The notes: generated by a model not told the origin, from the letters alone. A stretch of DNA of 64,000 bases from Saccharothrix sp. ALI-22-I (GCF_001984175.1 NZ_MTQP01000068.1:62001-126000); one strand, 5' to 3'; positions 17,004 through 26,371 are shown, counted from the first letter of the stretch. Made by a program: numbers and translations.

Positions 17004-18257
17004 TCAGTCCGCCCGCAGATCGGTGATCCGGCGGGTCAGGTGGCGGCGTTCGGCCTCGGTGGGCGCCAGTGCCCGCGCCTGCCCGTAGGCGGCCAGCGCC
17101 TCGGTGGTCCGGCCCAGGCGTCGCAGCAGGTCGGCGCGGGTCGCGGGGAGCAGATGACCGTTCGACTCGTGCGCGAGCCCGTCCACCAGCGCCAGGCCCG
17201 CCGCCGGACCGTCCGCCATCGCCACGGCGACCGCCCGGTTGAGCCGCACCACCGGTGACGGCACGAGCTTGGCCAACTCGCCGTAGAGCAGCGCGATCTG
17301 CGGCCAGTCCGTGTCCGCCGCCCGCGCCGCCGTGGCGTGGCACGCGGCGATCGCGGCCTGCACCTGGTACGGACCCGGCCGCCCCCGCCGCAACGCCGCG
17401 TCCAGCAGCGCGACGCCCTCCTCGATCCGCTCGCCGTCCCACCGCGCCCGGTCCTGCTCCGCCAACGGCACCAGGTCACCCGCACCGTCGAACCGCGCCG
17501 CCCGACGTGAGTCCTGCAACAGCGTCAGGGCGAGAAGCCCCACCGCCTCCGGCTCGTCGGGCATCAGGTCGACCAACGTGCGGGCGAGCCGGATCGCCTC
17601 CGCGCACAGGTCCGGCCGCAGCAGGTCGGCGCCCCCGCTCGCCGAGTACCCCTCGTTGAACAGCAGGTACAGCACTCCCAGCACGCCACCGGTCCGTTCG
17701 GGCAGCAGGTGGGCGGGCGGCACCCGGTACGGGACGCGGGCGTTGCGGATCTTCTGCCGCGCCCGCACCAGCCGCTTCGCCATCGTCGCCTCCGGCACCA
17801 GGAACGCCCGCGCGATCTCGGCCGTGGTCAACCCGGTGACGGTGTGCAGGGTGAGCGCGACCCGGGCCTCCAACGTCAACGCCGGGTGGCAGCACGTGAA
17901 GATCAACCGCAGCAGGTCGTCACCGATGTCGTCCTGATCGACATCGACATCGACGTGGACGTCGTCATCCGCCACCGTCACCACCTCGCGCAGTTTCGCC
18001 GCCTCCACGGTCGACCGCCGCAACCGGTCCAGTGCCCGGTTCCGGGCGGTCGTGGTGAGCCACGCGCCGGGACGGCGGGGGACGCCTTCGCAGGGCCAGT
18101 GCTCCAGCGCCCGCGCGAAGGCGTCCTGCACGCACTCCTCGGCAAGGTCCCAGTCACCGGTGAGGCGGATCAGCGTGGCCACGATCCGCCCCCGCTCGGC
18201 CCGGAACAGTTCCGCGACGGCGGCCTCGACCCTCGCCTCGTGAGCCCCGCCGGTCAC
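17004..18257 (-). CDS. ECF sigma factor with C-terminal extension (ECF42 type)
   Basis: A 417-residue sigma factor. Region 2 (about residues 15-90) includes LAEECVQDAFARAL and the DNA-contacting RNRALDRLRR; region 4 (about 125-185) includes TTAEIARAFLVPEATMAKRLVRAR. These are followed by a long helical C-terminal domain (about 190-415) with NEGYSAS and TPR-like repeats, the hallmark of ECF42/DUF6596 sigmas. ECF42 members lack an anti-sigma factor, use the C-terminal domain for activity, and often drive an adjacent DGPF-protein gene. Exactly that gene lies immediately upstream in the same direction. The GTG at 18257 follows a short run of GGTGACC-like direct repeats and has no clear ribosome site. 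Confidence 0.92.
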   Translation of the reverse strand: MTGGAHEARVEAAVAELFRAERGRIVATLIRLTGDWDLAEECVQDAFARALEHWPCEGVPRRPGAWLTTTARNRALDRLRRSTVEAAKLREVVTVADDDVHVDVDVDQDDIGDDLLRLIFTCCHPALTLEARVALTLHTVTGLTTAEIARAFLVPEATMAKRLVRARQKIRNARVPYRVPPAHLLPERTGGVLGVLYLLFNEGYSASGGADLLRPDLCAEAIRLARTLVDLMPDEPEAVGLLALTLLQDSRRAARFDGAGDLVPLAEQDRARWDGERIEEGVALLDAALRRGRPGPYQVQAAIAACHATAARAADTDWPQIALLYGELAKLVPSPVVRLNRAVAVAMADGPAAGLALVDGLAHESNGHLLPATRADLLRRLGRTTEALAAYGQARALAPTEAERRHLTRRITDLRAD

Positions 18258-18278
18258 CCCGTCACCCCGGTCACCCGG

Positions 18279-18596
18279 TCACTCCGCGAACGGCCGGATC
18301 TCGACCGACCCGAACCGCGCGCACGGGTGCCGCGACGCGATCCGGATCGCCTCGTCCAGGTCGGCGCAGTCGACGATGTCGTAGCCCACGATGTGCTCCT
18401 TGGTCTCGGCGAACGGCCCGTCGCTCAGCAGCACCTCGTCACCACGCGTGCGCACGGTCGTGGCGTCCTGGATCGACCGCAACTGCGATCCGTCCAGCCG
18501 CTTGCCTTCGACCTCGTCCAGCCACTGCTCGATCGTCGGGTCGCCCTCGGTCGGCTCGATGGTGTCGTCGACGCAGATCAGCAGCATGTACTTCAT
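18279..18596 (-). CDS. DGPF-domain (YCII-related) protein
   Basis: A 105-residue single-domain protein of the dimeric alpha-beta barrel fold. The family motif SDGPF is at about residues 58-62, followed by AETKEHIVGYDIVD. DGPF proteins are the conserved partners of ECF42 sigma factors; their biochemical role is not established. The gene starts the two-gene unit and ends 21 bp before the sigma gene. Confidence 0.9.
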   Translation of the reverse strand: MKYMLLICVDDTIEPTEGDPTIEQWLDEVEGKRLDGSQLRSIQDATTVRTRGDEVLLSDGPFAETKEHIVGYDIVDCADLDEAIRIASRHPCARFGSVEIRPFAE

Positions 18597-18739
18597 CGGT
18601 CACTCCCGTCGTCCGGTGCATTGCACCACTACGACGAACGGGAACCGCCCCGAAGGACACCCGCGTTGAGCGCCACACAGGTCGGGGCCACCGGTGGACG
18701 GCCGGCCGAGGCCCGGACCGAGACCCGCTATGATCATGA

Positions 18740-18779
18740 AACTATCCTCTGACCAGGGTTTTCCCGGCCAGGGATAGTT
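18740..18779 (-). terminator. Terminator of tRNA-Thr
   Basis: On the minus strand, AACTATCC pairs with GGATAGTT, with an inner near-complementary stem around a GGGAAAACCC turn, and TTTCAT follows. It starts 5 bp after the tRNA CCA end. Confidence 0.75.
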
Positions 18780-18783
18780 GGTG

Positions 18784-18859
18784 TGGAGCCGGTGGCGGGA
18801 CTTGAACCCGCAACCTTTCGCTTACAAGGCGAGTGCTCTGCCAATTGAGCTACACCGGC
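18784..18859 (-). tRNA. tRNA-Thr (UGU anticodon)
   Basis: A complete 76-nt cloverleaf on the minus strand. The acceptor stem GCCGGTG (18853-18859) pairs with CACCGGC (18788-18794); the D arm contains GCTC...GAGC; the anticodon loop CTTGTAA gives anticodon TGT reading ACA; the T arm is GCGGG-TTCAAGT-CCCGC. The discriminator is U and CCA is genome-encoded (18784-18786). Confidence 0.97.
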
Positions 18860-19140
18860 ATGGCCCGGAGGCCTGGAACATCGTAAGCGCCCGCACGGGA
18901 TGCTTCCTGCGGCGAACGGTCTGCTCCTGGTGCGCCCGCATTGGTCCATCCGGAGGTCACCGGTACCGTCCGGGTGGCCCTGCGAACCCGTAAACCGCTG
19001 GCCAACGGTATCAACAGTACTGAACGGACAGTGATCAAGTCACCTGGTTTGGGTACCTCGTCCGGGGGTGGCGCATGACACAGCCTCGAATGTGAAACGG
19101 TCGGGCGTGGCGGCCATGCGACCGGAGGAGGTGGCGCCGG

Positions 19141-20478
19141 GTGCGGTTGTGGCGTCGGCGGTACGAACACACCGAGCAGGCACGACCGGTCGAAGGGCCG
19201 TCCCTTCCGGACGATTCGACCGTCCACCTCGTACTCGACCTGGCGCTGCGGGTCGGTGAGGCGCAGATGGCCGGCGGGGCGGGCGCGGCCGACGTGACCG
19301 CCACCATCCTGGCCGTGACGAACGCCTACGGACTGCCGCACACCGAGGTGGACGTGATCTACACGTCGATCACCGTCTCCTGCCACCGCGGCACGGACGC
19401 CCCGCCCGTCACGTTGATGCGCGTGGTGCGCGGCCGCAGCGTCGACTACACCCGGCTCGCCGCCGTGGAGCGGCTGATCCGGCGGATCACCGCGGACCAG
19501 ACCCCGGCCACCGAGGCGTACGCCGAGATCGACCGGATCAGCCGTGCCGACCACCCGTACCCGCGCTGGGTGGCGACGCTGGCGTGGGCGGGCATGGCGG
19601 GCGCGGTGGCGTTCCTGGTCGGCGGTGGGCCCCTGCTGGCCGCGACGGCGGCCGTCGTCACGGCGTTGATCGACCGGGTCGGGCGGCTGCTGAACCGGCG
19701 TCGGCTGCCGTTCTTCTTCCAGCAGGTCGTCGGCGGCGCCCTGGCCACCTCCGTCGCGGTCGCGATGTACGCGACCGACCTGCTGCCCAGCGTGCGGCCG
19801 TCCCTGCTGATCGCCACCGGGATCGTGGTGCTGCTGTCCGGCCTGTCGCTGGTCGGCACCGTGCAGGACGCCATCACCGGCTACAACGTCACCGCCGCCG
19901 GCCGCACGGTGGAGGTCGGCCTGCTCACCGCGGGCCTCATCGCGGGCATCGCGCTGGCCCTGCGCGCCGGCGTGCAGCTGGGCGTGCGGACGAACGTCAC
20001 CGATCCCCTGCCGCCGCTGATCTCGGACGTCCCGATGCAGTTCGCGGCGGGTGCGGCCACCTCCGCGTTCTTCGCCCTGGCCAGTTACGCGCCGCCGCGG
20101 GCCCTGCCGATGGCCGCGGCGGCGGGCGCGGTCGGCACGACCAGCTACGGCCTGCTCGCGCTGGTCGGCATGAACACCATCACCAGCGCCGCCGTCGCGG
20201 CCACCGTGGTCGGTTTCGGCGGCAAGATCGTGTCCCGCCGGCTGCGGATGCCGCCGTTGCTCGTCGCGGTGGCCGGCATGGTGCCGCTGCTGCCCGGCTG
20301 GACCACGTACCGGGCCCTCTACCAGCTGACAGCGGAGGGTGACGCCGCCGGCCTGTCCACCCTCGTGCTGGCCGCCGGCACCGCGCTCGCGCTGGCGAGC
20401 GGCGTCGTACTGGGTGAACATTTGGGACGTCCGGTCCGCTCCGGCCTGGGCCGCCTCAGGGCCCGTTCCCGGAGGTGA
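19141..20478 (+). CDS. thrE: Threonine/serine exporter family protein (ThrE type)
   Basis: A 445-residue membrane protein with the two-part ThrE architecture. A cytoplasmic N-terminal half (about residues 30-140) has the family-typical ALRVGEAQMAGGAGAADV and TSITVSCHRG; about ten membrane spans follow, from about 150 to 430, as two related five-span blocks. ThrE proteins export L-threonine and L-serine using proton motive force. The GTG start has GGAGGAGG 8 nt upstream. The gene is monocistronic and faces a tRNA-Thr on the other strand; that neighbourhood may be coincidental. Confidence 0.85.
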   Translation: MRLWRRRYEHTEQARPVEGPSLPDDSTVHLVLDLALRVGEAQMAGGAGAADVTATILAVTNAYGLPHTEVDVIYTSITVSCHRGTDAPPVTLMRVVRGRSVDYTRLAAVERLIRRITADQTPATEAYAEIDRISRADHPYPRWVATLAWAGMAGAVAFLVGGGPLLAATAAVVTALIDRVGRLLNRRRLPFFFQQVVGGALATSVAVAMYATDLLPSVRPSLLIATGIVVLLSGLSLVGTVQDAITGYNVTAAGRTVEVGLLTAGLIAGIALALRAGVQLGVRTNVTDPLPPLISDVPMQFAAGAATSAFFALASYAPPRALPMAAAAGAVGTTSYGLLALVGMNTITSAAVAATVVGFGGKIVSRRLRMPPLLVAVAGMVPLLPGWTTYRALYQLTAEGDAAGLSTLVLAAGTALALASGVVLGEHLGRPVRSGLGRLRARSRR

Positions 20479-20632
20479 CCTCTGAACACGGGCTTTCCAC
20501 GTGAGATGGCCCACCTGACGAGCTTTCGTCAAGTCAACACTGTGTGACGGGGGCGACGACAGGGCATTCAACCTGCGGTTTCCCACTAACCTCAACGGTG
20601 GGCGAGACGAATCCCTTAGGAGGCGCTACCCG

Positions 20633-22069
20633 GTGAGCAGCATTGGCGAGAACGGCGCGGATTTCCTGGTCGTGGCCAACCGCCTACCGGTTGACCTGGA
20701 GCGCCTGCCGGACGGCACCCAGCGCTGGAAGCACAGCCCCGGTGGCCTGGTCACCGCTCTGGAACCGTTCCTGCGCACGCACAGCGGCGCGTGGATCGGC
20801 TGGCCCGGCGTCGCGGACGCCGAAGTGGACGCGTTCGAGGAGGACGGCCTCCAGCTACACCCGGTGACGTTGAGCGCCACCGAGGTCGCCGACTACTACG
20901 AGGGCTTCTCCAACGGCACCCTCTGGCCGCTCTACCACGACGTGGTCGCGCCGCCCGCGTTCCACCGGCGCTGGTGGAACGCCTACGTGCGGGTCAACCA
21001 GCGCTTCGCCGACGTGACCGCGAAGGTGGCCGCGCAGGGCGCCACGGTGTGGGTGCAGGACTACCAGCTGCAGCTGGTCCCGGCGATGCTGCGGGAGCTG
21101 CGCCCGGACCTGCGGATCGGCTTCTTCCTGCACATCCCGTTCCCGCCGGTGGAGCTGTTCATGCAGCTGCCGTGGCGCACGGAGATCATCCGCGGCCTGC
21201 TGGGCGCGGACCTGGTCGGCTTCCACCGGCCCGGCGGCGCGCAGAACTTCCTGTGGCTGGCCCGGCGCTTGGTGGGCCTGGAACCCAGCCGCGGCGCGGT
21301 CGGCGTGCGCACCCGGCCCGGTGTGGTCCAGGTCGGCGATAGGACTGTCCGCGTCGGGGCATTCCCGATCTCTATCGACTCGGCCGGCCTCGACGCGCTG
21401 GCCCGCGACAAAGAGGTCCAAAAACACGCGAAACAAATTCGCGAAGACCTCGGGAATCCGAAGAAGATCCTGCTCGGCGTGGACCGCCTCGACTACACCA
21501 AGGGCATCGACGTGCGCCTGCGCGCGCTGTACGAGCTCCTGGCCGACGGCCGCGTCGACCCGAGCGAAGTCACCATGGTCCAGCTCGCCACACCCAGCCG
21601 GGAACGCGTCGAGCACTACAAGCAGATGCGCGGCGAGATCGAGCAGGCCGTCGGCCGGATCAACGGCGAGTTCTCCACCGTCGGCCACCCCGTGGTGCAC
21701 TACCTGCACCAATCGGTGAACCGGCGCGAGCTGACCGCGTTCATGACCGCCGCGGACGTCATGGTCGTGACTCCGGTGCGTGACGGGATGAACCTGGTCT
21801 GCAAGGAGTACGTCGCCACCCGCTACGACCTCGGCGGCGCGCTGGTGCTCTCCGAGTTCGCCGGCGCGGCGGCCGAACTCACGAGCGCGTTCCTGGTCAA
21901 CCCGCACGACCTGGACGGCGTCAAAAACGCCTTGGATGCAGCCCTCACGCTGGATCCGGCAGAAGGCCGCCGTAGGATGCGCGCGCTGCGCCGCCAAGTC
22001 CTCACGCACGACGTCGACCGCTGGGCTCGATCGTTTCTTGATGCCTTGGGCACGCAGACCACGGTCTGA
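20633..22069 (+). CDS. otsA: Trehalose-6-phosphate synthase (OtsA)
   Basis: A 478-residue GT20 retaining glycosyltransferase making trehalose 6-phosphate from a nucleotide-glucose and glucose 6-phosphate. Seen: VANRLPVDL near residue 13, SPGGLVTALEPFL, VWVQDYQLQLVPAMLRE near residue 140, GFFLHIPFPP, the phosphate/sugar-binding GVDRLDYTKGI near residue 283, and the donor-site VVTPVRDGMNLVCKEYVA near residue 378. The GTG start follows AGGAGGCG. It is followed 66 bp later by an OtsB fusion protein, forming a trehalose operon. Confidence 0.96.
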   Translation: MSSIGENGADFLVVANRLPVDLERLPDGTQRWKHSPGGLVTALEPFLRTHSGAWIGWPGVADAEVDAFEEDGLQLHPVTLSATEVADYYEGFSNGTLWPLYHDVVAPPAFHRRWWNAYVRVNQRFADVTAKVAAQGATVWVQDYQLQLVPAMLRELRPDLRIGFFLHIPFPPVELFMQLPWRTEIIRGLLGADLVGFHRPGGAQNFLWLARRLVGLEPSRGAVGVRTRPGVVQVGDRTVRVGAFPISIDSAGLDALARDKEVQKHAKQIREDLGNPKKILLGVDRLDYTKGIDVRLRALYELLADGRVDPSEVTMVQLATPSRERVEHYKQMRGEIEQAVGRINGEFSTVGHPVVHYLHQSVNRRELTAFMTAADVMVVTPVRDGMNLVCKEYVATRYDLGGALVLSEFAGAAAELTSAFLVNPHDLDGVKNALDAALTLDPAEGRRRMRALRRQVLTHDVDRWARSFLDALGTQTTV

Positions 22070-22135
22070 TCAGCTTCTGAATCAGTTCAGACACAAGTTT
22101 ACCGACCTTGTCCCACCGAGCATTGAGGAGGGGCG

Positions 22136-24670
22136 TTGACCGCCGAGGCCCTCCCCGCCGAACTTCGTCGTGCGATCGTGCAGCTGGCACGCACACCGCG
22201 CCTGCTGGTCGCCTGCGACTACGACGGGACACTGGCTCCGATCGTGGCCAACCCAGAGGACGCCCGTCCGCTGCCCGAGTCGGTGGGCGCGTTGCGCTCC
22301 CTGGCCGGTCTGCACGAGACGACGGCCGCGGTGATCTCCGGGCGCGCTCTGCGCGACCTGGCGACACTGTCGCGGCTGCCGTCCGAGGTGCACCTGGTGG
22401 GTTCGCACGGATCCGAGTTCGACGTCGGTTTCGTCCACGCGCTGGACGCGAACGCCAAACAACTGCACCGCCGCCTGGAGGTAGAACTGGAAGGAGTCGT
22501 CGACGGCCAACCCGGCGTCGGCCTCGAAGTGAAACCCGCGAGCATCGCGGTGCACGTCCGCCGTGCCGACCCCGCCGTGGGGGAGCGGGTTCTGGACGCG
22601 GTGCGCACCGGTCCGGCGACATGGGACGGGGTGCAGGTCACCGAGGGCAAGGCCGTGATCGAGCTGGCCGTGGTGCAGACGGACAAGGGCCACGCCCTCG
22701 ACGTCCTGCGGCACCGCGCGGCGGCCACCGCGGCCGTGTTCGTCGGTGACGACGTGACCGACGAGAAGGCGTTCGCCAGGCTGAGCGGACCGGACGTCGG
22801 CATCAAGGTCGGCGAGGGCGAGACGCTGGCCCAGTACTACGTCGGCGACACCCTCGACGTGGCCACCATGCTGGCGTTCCTGCTGGAGGAGCGGCGGGCG
22901 TGGCTGCACGGCGACCAGGCCGTGCCGATCGAGCGGCTCACCATGCTGGCCAACGAGCGCTCGGTGGCGCTGCTGACCCCCGACGCCCGGCTGAACTGGC
23001 TGTGCCACCCGGAGCCGGACTCGGCGGCGGTGTTCGCCGACCTGCTCGGCGGACCGGCCGCGGGCCACTTCTCGATCAAGCCCGAGCACGGCTCGCTGCC
23101 CCTGGGCCAGCGGTACGTGCCCGGCACGATGATCGTGGAGACCCGCTGGTCGCGGCTGCTGGTGACCGACTACCTGGACCACGACCTGGCCTCGCACCGC
23201 ACCGACCTGGTGCGGCGCATCTCCGGCTCGACCAACGCGGTGATCACCTTCGCGCCGCGGCCGGAGTTCGGCCAGGTGCCGGTGCGGCTGCTGCGCGAGC
23301 GCGACGGCCTGCGGGTCGTCGGCACCTCGGACCCGATGGTGCTGCGCTCACCGGGCGTGGACTGGCAGATCACCTCCGACGGCATCCAGGAGACGGCGAC
23401 GGCCGTGGTGCGTCCCCGCGAGGGCGCGCCGATCCTGCTGGAGCTGCGCTGCGGCACGGACGACCTGTCCGAGACCACCCTGGGCGAGCCGGAACGGCGC
23501 GCGCGGGCCGGCGCGTACTGGTCGGACTGGGCGGCGACGTTGAAGCTGCCGCCGGTCGAGTCGGAGCTGGTGCTGCGGTCGGCGTTGACGTTGAAGGGCC
23601 TGGTGCACCACGACAGCGGCGCGATCATGGCCGCCGCCACCACCTCGCTGCCCGAGGAACTGGGCGGCATCCGGAACTGGGACTACCGGTACTGCTGGCT
23701 GCGTGACGCGGCACTGACCGCCCAGGCCCTGGTGTCGGTCGGGTCGATGGGCGAGGCGGAGGCGTTCCTGGGGTGGGTGCACGGCGTCCTGGCGACGCTG
23801 CCCGGCCCGGAGCGGCTGCACCCGCTGTACACGTTGCAGGGCACCATGCTGGGCGCCGAGGCCGTCATCGACACGCTGCCCGGGTACGCCGGGTCACGTC
23901 CGGTGCGCGTCGGCAACCTGGCCAACCAGCAGGTGCAGCTGGACGTGTTCGGGCCCGTGGTGGACCTGGTCGTGCAGCTGGCGTCCGCGCGCGGCTCGCT
24001 GACCGACAAGGACTGGCTGATGGTGCAGGCGATGGCCGAGGCGGTCGCCCGCCGTTGGCACGAGCCCGACCACGGCATCTGGGAGGAACGGCACGCTCCC
24101 CGTCACCACGTGTACTCGAAGGTGATGTGTTGGGTGACCCTCGACCGGGCGGTGAAGCTGGCCGAGGCTTACGGGCGGGAGATCGACCCGTCGTGGCCGG
24201 TGCTGCGCGACACCATCTCCAACGACGTGCTCAAGCACGGGTGGAGCGAGGAAGCGCAGTCGTTCACCACCGCGTACGACGGTGACGACCTGGACGCGGC
24301 GTCGCTGCACGTCGGGCTGTCGGGTCTGATCGACCCGGCCGACGACCGGTTCCAGGCCACGGTGACCGCGATCGAGGCCGAGCTGCGGTCCGGTTCCACG
24401 GTGTACCGGTACCGGCGTGACGACGGTCTGCCGGGCGATGAGGGCGGCTTCCACCTGTGCGCGGCGTGGATGATCGAGGCCTACCTGCTCACCGGGCGGC
24501 GCACCGAGGCCGAGGAGCTGTTCGCGCAGATGGTGGACGCGGCCGGGCCCACCGGTCTGCTGCCCGAGGAGTACGACCCGATCGCGGAGCGTTCCCTGGG
24601 CAACCACCCGCAGGCGTACAGCCACCTGGGCCTGATCCGCTGCGCCCAGCTGCTGGCGGCTGCCAAGTAG
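22136..24670 (+). CDS. otsB: OtsB trehalose-6-phosphatase fused to a GH15 glycosidase
   Basis: 844 residues with two catalytic modules. Residues about 1-245 are a HAD-type trehalose-6-phosphate phosphatase: nucleophile motif DYDGTLAP (Asp28, Asp30), RPLPES, and GDDVTDEKAF near 204-213. Residues about 260-844 are a GH15 glucoamylase/trehalase: an N-terminal beta-sandwich starting near PIERLTMLANERSVALL, then the (alpha/alpha)6 barrel with GGIRNWDYRYCWLRDAAL near 510, GIWEER near 648 (general-acid Glu) and LLPEEYDP near 805 (general-base Glu), ending in LGNHPQAYSHLGLI. The TTG start is supported by GAGGAGGGG just upstream. If both halves are active, one polypeptide could finish trehalose synthesis and hydrolyse trehalose or a glucan. 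Confidence 0.93.
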   Translation: MTAEALPAELRRAIVQLARTPRLLVACDYDGTLAPIVANPEDARPLPESVGALRSLAGLHETTAAVISGRALRDLATLSRLPSEVHLVGSHGSEFDVGFVHALDANAKQLHRRLEVELEGVVDGQPGVGLEVKPASIAVHVRRADPAVGERVLDAVRTGPATWDGVQVTEGKAVIELAVVQTDKGHALDVLRHRAAATAAVFVGDDVTDEKAFARLSGPDVGIKVGEGETLAQYYVGDTLDVATMLAFLLEERRAWLHGDQAVPIERLTMLANERSVALLTPDARLNWLCHPEPDSAAVFADLLGGPAAGHFSIKPEHGSLPLGQRYVPGTMIVETRWSRLLVTDYLDHDLASHRTDLVRRISGSTNAVITFAPRPEFGQVPVRLLRERDGLRVVGTSDPMVLRSPGVDWQITSDGIQETATAVVRPREGAPILLELRCGTDDLSETTLGEPERRARAGAYWSDWAATLKLPPVESELVLRSALTLKGLVHHDSGAIMAAATTSLPEELGGIRNWDYRYCWLRDAALTAQALVSVGSMGEAEAFLGWVHGVLATLPGPERLHPLYTLQGTMLGAEAVIDTLPGYAGSRPVRVGNLANQQVQLDVFGPVVDLVVQLASARGSLTDKDWLMVQAMAEAVARRWHEPDHGIWEERHAPRHHVYSKVMCWVTLDRAVKLAEAYGREIDPSWPVLRDTISNDVLKHGWSEEAQSFTTAYDGDDLDAASLHVGLSGLIDPADDRFQATVTAIEAELRSGSTVYRYRRDDGLPGDEGGFHLCAAWMIEAYLLTGRRTEAEELFAQMVDAAGPTGLLPEEYDPIAERSLGNHPQAYSHLGLIRCAQLLAAAK

Positions 24671-24680
24671 GTGCTTTGGG

Positions 24681-24719
24681 ACGGCGCCCGGTCTCCTTGT
24701 CCTGGGGACCGGGCGCCGT
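24681..24719. terminator. Bidirectional terminator between otsB-GH15 and radA
   Basis: A perfect 13-bp stem ACGGCGCCCGGTC (24681-24693) with its complement at 24707-24719, then TTCG; it lies between convergent genes. Confidence 0.8.
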
Positions 24720-24732
24720 TCGTCTGCCTGGG

Positions 24733-26097
24733 CTACTTGGTGAGTTTGAGCAGGTGCAGCGCCTCCAGCAGGTCGTGCGCGACCAGCGCACGTGTGTCGG
24801 GCGGCAGCGGCCCGGCGTCCGGCGGCACCAGGGCTTTGGTGTAGCCGAGCCGGGCGGCCTCGGTGAGGCGGCGGCCGACGCCGCTGACGCGGCGCAGCTC
24901 ACCGGACAGGCCCACCTCGCCCACCACGACCAGGTCGTGCGGCAGGGGCAGGTCGGTGGCCGCCGAGGCGACCGCCAACGCCACCGCCAGGTCGACCGCG
25001 GGCTCGGTGAGCCGCATCCCGCCGACCGTGGCGGTGAACACGTCCTTGTTGCCCAACCCGACCTTGCCGCGTTTCTCCAGCACCGCGAGCACCATGGCGA
25101 GACGGGCCGAGTCGAGCCCGCTCACCGCGCGCCGGGGCGCGGGCAGGGCGGTGTGCGCGACCAGCGCCTGCACCTCGCCCAACATCGGCCGCTTGCCCTC
25201 CACGACGACCGTCACGGCGGTGCCGGACACCGCCTGGTCGCGGCGGTGCAGGAACAGCCCGGACGGGTCCGGCACGCCCGCGATGCCGTCGTCACGCAAC
25301 TCGAAGCAGCCGACCTCGTCCGCCGGCCCGAACCGGTTCTTCACGCCGCGCAGCAGGCGCAGGCTGGAGTGCCGGTCACCCTCGAACTGGAGCACCACGT
25401 CCACCAGGTGCTCCAGCACTCGCGGGCCCGCGACCGAGCCCTCCTTGGTCACGTGGCCGACCAGCACGACCGGCAGCCCGCGTTCCTTGGCGACGGCGAT
25501 CAACCCGGAGGTGACCGCGCGGACCTGGCTGACCCCGCCGGGCGTGCCGTCGACGGCGGGTGAGGACATGGTCTGGATGGAGTCGACGATCAGCATGCTC
25601 GGCTTGACCACGTCCACCTGGCCGAGGACGGCGGAGATATCGCTCTCGGCGGCCAGGTAGATCTCTTCGTGCAGATTGCCGGTCCGGTCGGCCCGCAACC
25701 GCACCTGACCCGCCGATTCCTCACCCGTGACGTAGAGGCAGCGGCCCACCGTGGACGCCCACTGGTGCGCGACCTCCAGCAACAGGGTCGACTTGCCCAC
25801 CCCCGGCTCACCGGCCAGCAACACCACCGCCCCGGGTACCAGCCCGCCGCCCAAGACCCGGTCCAACTCCCCCACACCGGTCGAGACCGCGCGGGCCGAC
25901 TCGACATCGACCTGCGCGATGGGCCGCGCCTCACTGCTCGGCGCGCCCGCGAGGAACCTGGGGGCAGCCGAGACCCCCCGCTCCTCCACCGTGCCCCAGG
26001 CCTGGCACTCCGGGCACCGCCCGACCCACTTCGCCACCTCGTGCCCGCACTCGGCACACCGGTACGTCGGCCTGACCACCCGTGCTGTCTTCGCCAC
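24733..26097 (-). CDS. radA: DNA repair protein RadA (Sms)
   Basis: A 454-residue RecA-like helicase used in branch migration during recombination. A C4 zinc finger uses Cys14, Cys17, Cys28 and Cys31; Walker A is GEPGVGKST at 96-104; the RadA-specific KNRFG motif is near residue 255; and a Lon-protease-like C-terminal domain (about 280-450) follows. The GTG at 26097 gives the normal N-terminus just before the zinc finger; a longer reading has no family support. It lies downstream of the LpqE-like lipoprotein gene, as in mycobacteria, but the usual next gene disA is absent: radA ends against the trehalose operon. Confidence 0.96.
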   Translation of the reverse strand: MAKTARVVRPTYRCAECGHEVAKWVGRCPECQAWGTVEERGVSAAPRFLAGAPSSEARPIAQVDVESARAVSTGVGELDRVLGGGLVPGAVVLLAGEPGVGKSTLLLEVAHQWASTVGRCLYVTGEESAGQVRLRADRTGNLHEEIYLAAESDISAVLGQVDVVKPSMLIVDSIQTMSSPAVDGTPGGVSQVRAVTSGLIAVAKERGLPVVLVGHVTKEGSVAGPRVLEHLVDVVLQFEGDRHSSLRLLRGVKNRFGPADEVGCFELRDDGIAGVPDPSGLFLHRRDQAVSGTAVTVVVEGKRPMLGEVQALVAHTALPAPRRAVSGLDSARLAMVLAVLEKRGKVGLGNKDVFTATVGGMRLTEPAVDLAVALAVASAATDLPLPHDLVVVGEVGLSGELRRVSGVGRRLTEAARLGYTKALVPPDAGPLPPDTRALVAHDLLEALHLLKLTK

Positions 26098-26263
26098 GCC
26101 CCGGAGGCTATCCGCCACCACCGACAACCCCCGCCGAAGACCACCCACTCCGCCCTGCGCCGCAGCGCGACACGCCCGGCCGACAGCACTCCCTCGCCGC
26201 AGGCGGTGTTCCCCAACCCGCCCCCCGAGGCCCACAGACGGCGTTCACCGCAGGTCCGCCCAG

Positions 26264-26272
26264 TTATCCACA
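26264..26272 (+). other. Single TTATCCACA (DnaA-box consensus)
   Basis: One perfect 9-mer in the radA upstream region. Alone it is not evidence of an origin; it may be chance or a DnaA-responsive site at a repair gene promoter. Confidence 0.3.
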
Positions 26273-26321
26273 GACCGCGCCCGACGACCCCGAACTGTCG
26301 GTATCGGCCAGCAGAATCAAA

Positions 26322-26350
26322 GCAGGGGCCCCCTTGGCGGGGACCCCTGC
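26322..26350 (-). terminator. Terminator of the LpqE-like gene; copy of dispersed repeat B
   Basis: Outer stem GCAGGGG with CCCCTGC and inner CCCC with GGGG around TTGGC, 20 bp past the lipoprotein stop; on the minus strand CTTTGATT follows. The hairpin and its flank toward GCGTTCG closely match the terminator at 49187-49219 on the opposite strand. Confidence 0.75.
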
Positions 26351-26371
26351 GGAAGCGTTCGTCGGCGGTGC

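Noticed and set aside
18850..20595. A 581-codon minus-strand frame opposite thrE
   Set aside because: His/Arg/Gln/Gly-rich composition and runs over tRNA-adjacent non-coding DNA; an antisense artefact of the exporter gene.
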